Below, piece by piece: positions 1-6,165 of a stretch of 64,000 nucleotides of DNA; position 1 is the first letter of the stretch, and each line of letters begins with the position of its first letter. The position numbers and the translations under genes were made by a program. This stretch comes from Paenibacillus xylaniclasticus. Its GTDB lineage: Bacteria; Bacillota; Bacilli; Paenibacillales; Paenibacillaceae. Where the stretch lies: the NCBI RefSeq assembly GCF_004001065.1, contig NZ_BIML01000003.1, forward strand, positions 1 to 64,000. Direction: 5' to 3'. Under the pieces are notes generated by a model. It worked only from the letters and a program-made list of their open reading frames with translations. It had not been told where the DNA came from and searched no databases.

Positions 1-15
1 CTTGATAAATCAAGA

Positions 16-27
16 CTTTTCAGTATC
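16..27. repeat. 12-bp inverted repeat, left copy (CTTTTCAGTATC)
   Basis: CTTTTCAGTATC here is matched in inverted orientation by GATACTGAAAAG at 2858-2869, just upstream of the intact recombinase. The left copy follows a small dyad, CTTGAT-AA-ATCAAG at 1-14. The pair brackets the AT-rich accessory block. It could be recombinase-binding arms or element ends, but the arms are short and chance cannot be excluded. Confidence 0.4.
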
Positions 28-43
28 CGCTAAATTTAGCTCT

Positions 44-87
44 ACAGGATTAGTAATGTTTCACATTTTATTCATTCAAATCCTGTA
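44..87. repeat. ACAGGATTA / AATCCTGT inverted pair, left end of island
   Basis: ACAGGATTA (44-52) and AATCCTGTA (79-87) form an inverted pair. The right end of the island has a comparable pair, TAATCCTGT (2893-2901) and ACAGGATTA (2919-2927). The motif resembles the anticodon stem of the adjacent tRNA-Leu gene (CAGGATTTTAAGTCCTG on the plus strand). A core-type recombinase site is possible. This is inference from short matches only. Confidence 0.3.
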
Positions 88-94
88 TGCTTAA

Positions 95-755
95 CTACAC
101 CTTGTTCAAAATACAATTCTCATATGTCCAATCAATAATAGCTTGATCATAATTCGTTTCATAGAACTCAGTAAGTAGTACATTCCATTGTTCTAAATGC
201 TTTTCATGATTAATCAAAATACCTTTGCCTTTTTGAAGCAATAAATAATTAGCTGATAATATAGCAGTCCTCTTGTTGCCATCCCAAAACAATTGCTTTC
301 TCATAGCATAGTACATATATTTAATTGCTTTATAGGTTTCAGAGACACTCATTTTCATAATACGTTCGATATCAGCTGCTACATCAGCCCTAACTGGAAT
401 AGTAGGCTTATAATTTACTCCACCAATACTAACCTCACCATTACGGATAACGCCCCATTCTAACGCTTCATTGTAAGCAACATAACCATTAATCCTTTCC
501 GCTATCTCTAGCGTAAACGTTCTTGTTTCTTCTAATTAAGTAATTAACAGCATTTCTCATGTTTACGATAACCAAAATTTCATCGGCAGTAACATCATTA
601 ACGATATCCCCTTCAACGATTGCTTTAGTTTGAGCGTATGTTGTAGTTACTTTTTCAATTCTTGAAAGCTGATGTATTATATCCATCTTTGAATTTTCAA
701 ATACAAGCCTAGCTTCTTGATCAGTCAAATTATATTTATTTTTATTAGGAAACAT
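95..755 (-). pseudogene. Fic/DOC-family protein, frameshifted
   Basis: Two overlapping minus-strand frames together make one Fic-domain protein of about 219 residues. The N-terminal frame starts with ATG at 755 behind an AGAGGGTGG ribosome site and runs on to a premature stop at 489. The C-terminal frame is open from 535 down to 95 and contains GYVAYNEALEWG and the core FWDGNKRTA. Skipping one base near 536 joins them smoothly (NYL then LEETRTF). Fic proteins transfer AMP or similar groups to target proteins through a HxFx(D/E)GN(G/K)R loop. Here the loop reads QLFWDGNKR, so the catalytic histidine is glutamine even in the reconstructed protein. The gene lies 22 bases downstream of another broken small gene and probably shared its promoter. 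The family call is firm. The lesion could be decay, a sequencing error or programmed shifting; decay fits the neighbourhood best. Confidence 0.75.
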
Positions 756-777
756 CTCAGCACCACCCTCTGGACAC

Positions 778-998
778 TTATGTGTGAAGTAGCCGATGAT
801 ATAGAGGTATAAGTGTTGTGGGCACTAAGTAATTATGTTCACTAATGAATTTGATGGAATTATCGTACTCATCCATTCTAACCACCTCAATAAGTCTATG
901 AAGAATTTGTATCCTCTTGTCTTGTTTGATGGTATCTAACTTCTTAAAAAAAAAGAACTTAGAAGTTCTTCACTAAGTATGTTCATTTCATCAGTCAT
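778..998 (-). pseudogene. Small gene upstream of fic, frameshifted at a 9-T tract
   Basis: An ATG at 998, preceded by an AGGGG-type ribosome site, opens MTDEMNILSEELLSS and reaches a run of nine T (946-954 on the plus strand). One extra T would keep the frame open as KKLDTIKQDKRIQILHRLIE and on to a TAA at 778, giving a 73-residue acidic/basic helical-looking protein. As it stands the frame closes soon after the run. I do not recognise the family. The position just before a Fic gene suggests a partner such as an antitoxin, which is inference. Homopolymer slippage could restore the frame. The T-run also follows a 6-bp hairpin (954-969), so it superficially resembles a terminator. Confidence 0.45.
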
Positions 999-1029
999 TT
1001 GTTATCAAACCCCTATCGCCATTTACTGT

Positions 1030-1058
1030 ATCATATACTACCCTCACTCCAATATCAA
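1030..1058 (-). promoter_or_regulatory. Sigma-A promoter of the small gene-fic pair
   Basis: On the minus strand TTGATA (-35, plus 1053-1058) is followed after exactly 17 bases by TATGAT (-10, plus 1030-1035). The start codon at 998 lies about 30 bases downstream. From 1059 to about 1260 the sequence is AT-rich and shows no further gene. Confidence 0.7.
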
Positions 1059-1261
1059 TATAATTATCGAACAAAATCAGTAAATTCCCAAAAATAGTTC
1101 GTGTTTAGATTTATTACAGTCTAGAATTTTACGTTTATTATAGTGTTGTCTACATCATACACGAACAATAGAAACTAATCCATTTATTCTGATCTAACCA
1201 AACCAAGGTACTATTAGATAAAATCATTCTAAACGTGTTGAAGTATATAAAGAGGTATAAC

Positions 1262-1293
1262 AAAAAGCTTGAGGACATAACAATCCTCAAGCT
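1262..1293 (-). terminator. Rho-independent terminator after the recombinase stub
   Basis: A perfect 10-bp stem (AGCTTGAGGA / TCCTCAAGCT, plus 1266-1275 and 1284-1293) with an 8-base loop is followed on the minus strand by TTTTTG. It sits about 30 bases past the stop of the degraded recombinase ending at 1322, as expected for that gene's original terminator. Confidence 0.75.
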
Positions 1294-1321
1294 ATTATTT
1301 TCCGAAACAAATCACCTATAA

Positions 1322-1532
1322 CTATATCTCAAACTCATTCAACGGATTGTGCTTCTCGTTCTCCCCTCTTAGCTCTGAGCCCCACATTGCCACGTAACGC
1401 ATTGTAGTGGACACATCTGTGTGTCTTTAGCTTCTGAATCGCAAAGGCTGACATACGACTCATAGCTAGCATGTGACAATATGTATGCCTGAACGTATGT
1501 GGGCTTACTCTTAGTTCATGTGCTGCCTTAGG
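1322..1532 (-). pseudogene. Tyrosine recombinase, C-terminal remnant with frameshift
   Basis: The minus strand encodes KAAHELRVSPHTFRHTYCHM, which contains the H-x-x-R box (HTFRHT) of phage-type integrases. In another frame it continues as HTDVSTTMRYVAMWGSEL and the end NPLNEFEI, with a stop at 1322. The second piece carries the H and the MRY nucleophile region. A single-base shift just after IQKL, near plus 1427, separates the two pieces. An in-frame stop at 1533-1535 and the lack of further homology upstream show that the N-terminal part is gone. It differs clearly from the intact recombinase at 1873-2820, so it is a second, older integrase. A recognisable terminator follows. The family is certain; the exact left boundary is approximate. 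Confidence 0.7.
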
Positions 1533-1614
1533 CTATCGAATAGCTGTCAGATCGAAAAGTCAGCATCGAAAAAGACTCCCCGGCGCAGAAAGCCAACAAT
1601 CCGAATTTCACGGC

Positions 1615-1647
1615 AAAAAAAAAAGACGACCTCTAATAATGAAGGTC
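1615..1647 (-). terminator. Candidate terminator, minus strand
   Basis: The 5-bp stem GACCT / AGGTC (plus 1628-1632 and 1643-1647) is followed on the minus strand by GTC and a run of ten T (plus 1615-1624). It lies 6 bases beyond the stop codon at 1653 of the decayed small frame. The stem is short but the U-tract is long. Confidence 0.5.
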
Positions 1648-1652
1648 ACCAA

Positions 1653-1862
1653 TTAAACGAAGATGTTATACATAATAACGTTTCCCTGCTCTGCTCTAAG
1701 CAGCTTTATATCGTCCCTAAAGGCTTCTAACCGTTCAGGAATGTATTTTTCCTCCCCGTATACTCCAAAGCCAATTTAACGTGCCTAGAAACTTTTTGAA
1801 CAAGTCTTGGCGGCGGCATCATCGTCATATTCGATTGCCAAGAATATTGAACGGTTATTCAT
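1653..1862 (-). pseudogene. Small decayed reading frame with two internal stops
   Basis: A single minus-strand frame from ATG at 1862 reads MNNRSIFLAIEYDDDAAAKT, then meets TAG (1785-1787) and TAA (1776-1778). It continues in the same frame as GVYGEEKYIPERLEAFRDDI and ends at 1653, immediately before a terminator-like hairpin. The amino-acid composition after the stops looks coding. The frame begins 11 bases beyond the stop of the intact recombinase, so it may have been its downstream operon partner. I do not recognise the product. Without the two nonsense codons it would be about 69 residues. Confidence 0.4.
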
Positions 1863-1872
1863 ATTGTAGCTC

Positions 1873-2820
1873 TCATTTCTTACCAAGGCCACGTAACCGT
1901 TTATTTTGTGGAGCAATCCTGTTTACTGGTGATGCCATTGCATGTTGCTCCTTAACATCTCCTGTCGTTAATCTCACATATCGCTTAGTCATGGTCATGT
2001 CAACATGTCCGAGCATCATTTGAAGCGCAAAAGCATTCCCTTTGCCACGCAAAAACATGATAGAAAAGGCATGACGTAACGCATAGGGATGAAACTTAGT
2101 TCCAAGCTTCTTACAGTACATCTCTACTCTATCTCCCCAAGAATGGCGATTCATTGCATTACCTTCATAGGTACAGAACAATGGTGCTTTCGCTTTCCAT
2201 TCTTTAGGCCGGACAGCTAACATATCATCAATGGCTTTTGAAGTTTGCGGCGTAATGTGTAATGTTCTAGACATTCTCGTTTTTGCCTTTTCTTTGTCAA
2301 CGAACAACTCACAAGACTTACTATTGAAGTCACTTTCCATCAAGCTGAATGCTTCCTTCGGACGGATACCACAATCAAGAAAAACTAAGAACAACGCATA
2401 GTCGCGCAATCCTGCATATGTGTTCTTATTCGGCAACTGAATAAGGTCAGTCAATACGTTCTCGTCTATATTAACAACCTTGCCTTCATCCTTATGCTTC
2501 TTAAACTTAGCCAGTGGGTTTTCTGATAGAACCTCTTGTTCAACACACCATTCAAAGAAACTCCGTAAATACACAAGACGATTATTATAAGTCGCTGGCT
2601 TAATCTTTTCTTGACCAAGATGCTCATAAACCGACTGTTGTAATAGTTCATACGAATCCTTTGCAGACGGAAAACGCTTGAACAACAAGTTTACATGTGT
2701 CGTGTAATCCAGAATCGTTTGATCGCTAATACCATTTGCTTTTTTCCAGTTCAGAAATTGTATTAACGCCTCATCTAAACTAGTTGGGGCAACCTTCTTA
2801 ACTTTCATTAATCGAGACAA
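1873..2820 (-). CDS. Tyrosine recombinase (phage-type integrase, XerC/D fold)
   Basis: About 315 residues. An N-terminal SAM-like core-binding domain (roughly residues 10-95, with TSLDEALIQFLNWKKANG) precedes the catalytic domain. Visible catalytic boxes are Arg I in DCGIRPKEAFSL, the H-x-x-R box in HPYALRHAF, and LGHVDMTMTKRYV supplying the second His and the Tyr nucleophile. It cuts and rejoins DNA at a short core site, usually for integration or excision. I chose TTG at 2820 because GGAGG lies 9 bases upstream; ATG at 2808 is an alternative. It is the only intact gene in the accessory block and lies beside tRNA-Leu, a typical integration target. Repeat copies at 2858-2869 and 2893-2927 lie just upstream. 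Whether it still mobilises anything is unknown, because the neighbouring cargo is broken. Confidence 0.88.
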   Translation of the reverse strand: MSRLMKVKKVAPTSLDEALIQFLNWKKANGISDQTILDYTTHVNLLFKRFPSAKDSYELLQQSVYEHLGQEKIKPATYNNRLVYLRSFFEWCVEQEVLSENPLAKFKKHKDEGKVVNIDENVLTDLIQLPNKNTYAGLRDYALFLVFLDCGIRPKEAFSLMESDFNSKSCELFVDKEKAKTRMSRTLHITPQTSKAIDDMLAVRPKEWKAKAPLFCTYEGNAMNRHSWGDRVEMYCKKLGTKFHPYALRHAFSIMFLRGKGNAFALQMMLGHVDMTMTKRYVRLTTGDVKEQHAMASPVNRIAPQNKRLRGLGKK

Positions 2821-2857
2821 AATAAAAAACCTCCGTTTCAAAATCTGATCGTTGTCA

Positions 2858-2869
2858 GATACTGAAAAG
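2858..2869. repeat. 12-bp inverted repeat, right copy (GATACTGAAAAG)
   Basis: Perfect inverted match to plus 16-27. It lies about 40 bases upstream of the recombinase start, within its likely promoter region, so it could equally be a recombinase-binding arm or an autoregulatory site. Confidence 0.4.
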
Positions 2870-2892
2870 GAGGTTCATCAATTTCTTTGCCT

Positions 2893-2927
2893 TAATCCTG
2901 TGTACCAATTTTAACTTTACAGGATTA
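2893..2927. repeat. TAATCCTGT / ACAGGATTA dyad, right end of island
   Basis: Two perfect 9-base arms (2893-2901 and 2919-2927) face each other across 17 bases. The second arm is part of a 10-base direct repeat, TACAGGATTA, shared with 43-52 at the other end of the block. It lies between the recombinase and tRNA-Leu. A recombination core is a plausible role but is not demonstrated. Confidence 0.35.
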
Positions 2928-2975
2928 TCACTTTCATAGGTGTTTTCGATTTTGCAAAAACCCTATAAAATCAAG

Positions 2976-3064
2976 TGGTGCCGAGGACGGGGGTCGAACC
3001 CGTACGGTGATCACTCACCGCAGGATTTTAAGTCCTGTGCGTCTGCCAATTCCGCCACCCCGGC
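2976..3064 (-). tRNA. tRNA-Leu (anticodon TAA)
   Basis: The 89-base minus-strand gene includes an encoded 3' CCA. The acceptor stem pairs GCCGGGG with a 3' strand reading CCTCGGC. The anticodon stem CAGGA/TCCTG encloses the loop CTTAAAA, giving anticodon TAA. The long variable arm (GCGGTGAGTGATCACCGT) identifies a class II leucine tRNA. It is 21 bases downstream of tRNA-Ile2 and probably co-transcribed with it. Confidence 0.95.
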
Positions 3065-3085
3065 ACGGGTGAAAACATAAAAAGA

Positions 3086-3162
3086 TGGTGGGCCCTGAGG
3101 GACTCGAACCCCCGACCAATCGGTTATGAGCCGACCGCTCTAACCAACTGAGCTAAGGGCCC
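3086..3162 (-). tRNA. tRNA-Ile2 (anticodon CAT, lysidine type)
   Basis: A 77-base minus-strand gene with acceptor stem GGGCCC / GGGCCC and an encoded CCA. The anticodon loop CTCATAA gives CAT. CAT can be initiator Met, elongator Met or Ile2. The anticodon stem CGGCTCATAACCG and the start GGGCCCTTAGCTCAG resemble the known Ile2 (ileX-like) genes rather than tRNA-Met, so the C is probably modified to lysidine to read AUA. The tRNA is certain; the Ile2 identity is likely. Confidence 0.85.
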
Positions 3163-3215
3163 TCCTAACAGCGAAATCATCATTAGGGATGAATTGCTGA
3201 ACCGAGACAAAAATT

Positions 3216-3245
3216 AATATACTATAAACCACTCCATTGCGTCAA
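3216..3245 (-). promoter_or_regulatory. Promoter of the tRNA pair
   Basis: Minus strand TTGACG (plus 3240-3245), 18-base spacer, TATATT (plus 3216-3221). It is 54 bases upstream of the tRNA-Ile2 5' end, with no other gene between. Confidence 0.6.
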
Positions 3246-3295
3246 CCTTTTTTATGGAATGATGAGCAAATCATTTAAAATCAGATAGATAGCCT

Positions 3296-3463
3296 TCAAG
3301 GTACAAACCGAACCCCGTATTTCCCCTTGCGTGAACGGAATACTTCCACCTCAGAAGGGCTTTCGTAGCCATAAATCCACCAGTCATTCTCCATGCGCCG
3401 CACTAAGCAGCCAGCCTGAAATTTCGTATCATAAAGCCTTCCCCAGTAGACCCATTTCATCAT
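3296..3463 (-). CDS. Small hypothetical protein, 55 residues
   Basis: The reading frame MMKWVYWGRLYDTKFQAGCL and onwards ends in VRFVP. I placed the start at the ATG at 3463 because a strong AGGAGGCGG site lies a few bases upstream; the frame remains open further up but without a ribosome site. The product is rich in aromatic and basic residues (W, Y, R, K) and has a single cysteine. It has no signal peptide or membrane segment. I do not recognise a family. It stands alone between the tRNA promoter and the transporter operon terminator. The strong ribosome site supports it as a real small gene, possibly lineage-specific. Confidence 0.55.
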   Translation of the reverse strand: MMKWVYWGRLYDTKFQAGCLVRRMENDWWIYGYESPSEVEVFRSRKGKYGVRFVP

Positions 3464-3631
3464 TTCCGCCTCCTGAGCTGATGTAATAAGTATCATTGTC
3501 CATAATGTACCCAGATCCAGCGAAAACAAGCAGACCTAGCCCAATATTAATTCAATACCATCTTACTGTAGTACACTCCCTCTAAACGTCCATAATCGCT
3601 CATATTTGCACTCTTCATACCAGACCATATA

Positions 3632-3681
3632 AAAACAGCCCCCCGACCTGCCGTTCTTTATAACGGCCGTACAGGAGGCTG
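3632..3681 (-). terminator. Terminator of the transporter operon
   Basis: A long imperfect stem with outer pairs CAGCC/GGCTG (plus 3636-3640 and 3677-3681) and inner CCGTT/AACGG is followed on the minus strand by TTTTTAT. It lies 32 bases after the binding-protein stop. Confidence 0.8.
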
Positions 3682-3712
3682 AAAAAGATTATTTATGAGT
3701 CCACTTCATATC

Positions 3713-5278
3713 TTATCCTTCAACGCTTGCTTCAGTCGAACTAGTAGTTGCTGCTTCCGTCTTGACTGCTTCCTCTTGTGAGATCTTTACGTCAGTCGAC
3801 GTGCCGCTGCCGCTTTCTACATTCGTCTTGATCCTCGTCAACACTTCATTGCCTTTCGTTTCCCATTCAGCAAGTGCTTCTTTGACTGTCTTCGTTCCTT
3901 TGATGACTGCATTGAACAGCTCATCTCCAGGATATTGCGCTTCATAGATACCTGGCTTCGTCCGATACAACGCTTCTTGGTCAGTAGAAGCCGGCGGGGC
4001 TGGCTTCAATGTATAGAACGCCGCAGCGTTAAAGTTGACGCTTCCGTCAGCCGGTTTCAAGAACTCTTTGCGGGCTGACAGATCATACTGACTGCGCGAC
4101 TTAAGCTTCGCCAATTCACGGCTATTGCTAAACTTAACAAACTCCCATGCATCATCCGCATTCTGAGCCTGAGCGTTAATGCCCATAAGCTGATTCAAGG
4201 ACATATTGCCGCCTACGCCGACCGCTTCTTGGAATTGCGGGAACGTCACGACATCCCATTCGAATGGAGTAAATCCTTTAATGGTATCTGCACTAGCATT
4301 CGCCATCTGAATCTCGTTGACGTAGCCATATTCCGCAAGTACCATCGCTGTACGGCCTGACAGAAACCAATCATAATCGAGCGGGTTATAGCCGCCATTC
4401 GACGAATTCGACTCATTCACTTTATTAATATCGTCTTGATCCGGCGTAATATCATCTTTGTAAAGCTTAGCGACGGTACTCAGTGCATTTTCCCAGCTGG
4501 AGCTGTTAACGAGCATTTTCTCGCCCTTATCGTCCCACATTTTGAGCTGGAGTGCCGACGCATAGTTCGTGACATCATAGATACCGTAGCTGCCTGGCCA
4601 GCGCTGGAACATGAAACCATACTTCCGGTCTTTCCCTTCGCCCTTCGCTACACGGCTGGCAAGGTCAATGACATCAGGCCAGAACATATTATCTGTAGGG
4701 AACGTTACCCCAGCATCTTGGAACAACTTCTTGTTATAGAAGAGAGCCGAGCTGCTGAACGTAGGAGACAGCGCGTACAAGCTGTCATCGCCTACTTGCT
4801 TAATTCCATCAATTACAGTCGGCACATAGTCCGAAATATCGAACTTATCCTTCTGAATGAGCGGATCAAGCTGCTTCAACAGATTGTCTTGAACGAACCG
4901 CTTCAAATAGTTGTATTCCATAACGACAACATCAACCGGATTTTCTCCCGTCAGCAGCTTCTTGTACTCTTCATACGGGTCAGGCTCTTCCTTCTGAGGC
5001 TCATCCGGATCCCAGCTTTTGAATCGCTGATCATCCTGATTAATCGCAGGAACAATCTCCAGCTCGATATTGGGATGAGAGAATTCGAACATATCCGTAT
5101 ATTGCTGCCGGAAGTACGATTCGCTATCTGTACTGCCATACAAAGTTCCGATCCGAAGCACACGCTTCTCCGTCGAACTGCTCTTGTCTCCGCTGCTGCA
5201 CGCAGCTAATGCTGGCACAATCATCGTTAATGCGACCGAAGTCACTGCCACACGTTTCATCCATACTTTATTCTTCAT
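3713..5278 (-). CDS. Extracellular solute-binding lipoprotein (family 1-like)
   Basis: About 521 residues. The signal peptide MKNKVWMKRVAVTSVALTMI ends at a lipobox ALAAC with Cys27, so the protein should be anchored on the outer membrane face. The mature part begins with VLRIGTLYGS and has the two-lobed pattern of large ABC solute-binding proteins (FSSSALFYNKKLFQDAGV, then GGNMSLNQLMGINAQA and WEFVKFSNS), a layout usual for sugar or oligosaccharide binders. The second ATG of the ATGACAATG start fits the GGAGGG site best. It directly follows the AbrB-tailed ATPase gene, whose stop overlaps the first ATG, and is the last gene of the operon before a terminator. No importer permeases are encoded nearby. 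It may therefore work as a sensor or scavenger for the FtsX-type exporter, which is inference. The ligand is unknown. Confidence 0.85.
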   Translation of the reverse strand: MKNKVWMKRVAVTSVALTMIVPALAACSSGDKSSSTEKRVLRIGTLYGSTDSESYFRQQYTDMFEFSHPNIELEIVPAINQDDQRFKSWDPDEPQKEEPDPYEEYKKLLTGENPVDVVVMEYNYLKRFVQDNLLKQLDPLIQKDKFDISDYVPTVIDGIKQVGDDSLYALSPTFSSSALFYNKKLFQDAGVTFPTDNMFWPDVIDLASRVAKGEGKDRKYGFMFQRWPGSYGIYDVTNYASALQLKMWDDKGEKMLVNSSSWENALSTVAKLYKDDITPDQDDINKVNESNSSNGGYNPLDYDWFLSGRTAMVLAEYGYVNEIQMANASADTIKGFTPFEWDVVTFPQFQEAVGVGGNMSLNQLMGINAQAQNADDAWEFVKFSNSRELAKLKSRSQYDLSARKEFLKPADGSVNFNAAAFYTLKPAPPASTDQEALYRTKPGIYEAQYPGDELFNAVIKGTKTVKEALAEWETKGNEVLTRIKTNVESGSGTSTDVKISQEEAVKTEAATTSSTEASVEG

Positions 5279-5283
5279 TGTCA

Positions 5284-6162
5284 TTAACCCTCCAGTGATT
5301 TTGGCGGCATGATCACGATGCGCTCACCGTCGAACTCAATTGTCGCCTTATCTTTGATGCCTAGCGCTGACAAATACTCCTTCGGAACCTGAAGCCGTCC
5401 TACTCGGTCAACGACCACATAAGCTTCATGAACCTGCTGCAAGGCGCTGGCCCCTACAGCCATCATCTCTTCATCGAGATTCGGATTTCGCTTAATAAAC
5501 TCAGTACTGGTCAATCCGTCACGAATCGCCACGACACGGTCCACCTTGCTCGCAAGCGTCAGATCATGCGTGACGATAACGATTGTGACGCCGAGCTCGC
5601 GGTTCATCCGACGAAAAATATCCATAATCATGTCGGACGTCCGCGTATCAACCGAACCTGTCGGTTCATCGGCCAGCAGCATCTTCGGTCGATTAGACAG
5701 CGAGATCGCAATCGCGACCCGCTGCTGCTCGCCCCCGGACAGCTGCTGCAGCTTGTTATGCATCCGATCCTTGAGACCGACCCACTCAAGCAGCTGCTTC
5801 GCATATGCGCGGTCCAGCTTGCCTCTTAGAATCATCGGCATCTCGACGTTCTCAAGTGCCGTTAAATACGGAAGCAGGTTTCTCGCATTGTTCTGCCAGA
5901 TGAAGCCTACCGTATCCCGTTTGTATTCGACCAGCTGCTCCTCGGTAATTTTAAGCAAATCCCAGCCGCCGACCGAGACCGAACCGGCCGACGGCCGATC
6001 CAGTCCCCCCAATATATTCAGCAGCGTCGACTTGCCGCTACCGCTGTTACCGATGATCGCCATCATCTCGCCATCTTCGACGCGCAAGTTCAAGCCTTGC
6101 AGAGCAACGACCTCGAGATCATCCGTTTTATAAATTTTGACTAAGCCTTCACAATTGATCAT
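5284..6162 (-). CDS. ABC transporter ATPase with AbrB-like C-terminal domain
   Basis: 292 residues. Residues 1-225 are a MacB/LolD-type ATPase: Walker A GNSGSGKSTLLN (about 38-49), Q-loop region FIWQNNARNLLPYLT, signature LSGGEQQRVAIA, Walker B MLLADEPTGSVD and H-loop VTHD. After a linker, residues about 246-290 read VVVDRVGRLQVPKEYLSALG followed by KDKATIEFDGERIVIMPP. This matches the SpoVT/AbrB swapped-hairpin pattern (strand, GR-x2-P-KE, helix, ALGI, strand). That fold usually binds DNA or mediates dimerisation. The gene begins with ATG at 6162 behind GGAGCG and lies 3 bases after the permease stop, so the two are likely co-translated. It presumably energises the 954-residue permease. The tail could couple the ATPase dimer to a partner or to transcription; I cannot tell which. 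Confidence 0.88.
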   Translation of the reverse strand: MINCEGLVKIYKTDDLEVVALQGLNLRVEDGEMMAIIGNSGSGKSTLLNILGGLDRPSAGSVSVGGWDLLKITEEQLVEYKRDTVGFIWQNNARNLLPYLTALENVEMPMILRGKLDRAYAKQLLEWVGLKDRMHNKLQQLSGGEQQRVAIAISLSNRPKMLLADEPTGSVDTRTSDMIMDIFRRMNRELGVTIVIVTHDLTLASKVDRVVAIRDGLTSTEFIKRNPNLDEEMMAVGASALQQVHEAYVVVDRVGRLQVPKEYLSALGIKDKATIEFDGERIVIMPPKSLEG

Positions 6163-6165
6163 CGA

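Noticed and set aside
946-969. Terminator-like hairpin AGAACT/AGTTCT followed by nine T on the minus strand
   Set aside because: It lies inside the small frame 778-998, which reads as coding on both sides of the T-run; the stem is only 6 bp. Kept as a slippage site rather than a terminator.
1518-1730. Plus-strand frame of 70 codons
   Set aside because: Composition is Lys/Arg/Ser-rich, there is no ribosome site, and it runs antisense to the recombinase stub and the decayed small frame.
4436-5209. Plus-strand frame of 257 codons opposite the solute-binding protein
   Set aside because: Shadow of a clear minus-strand gene; no ribosome site and no family-like sequence.
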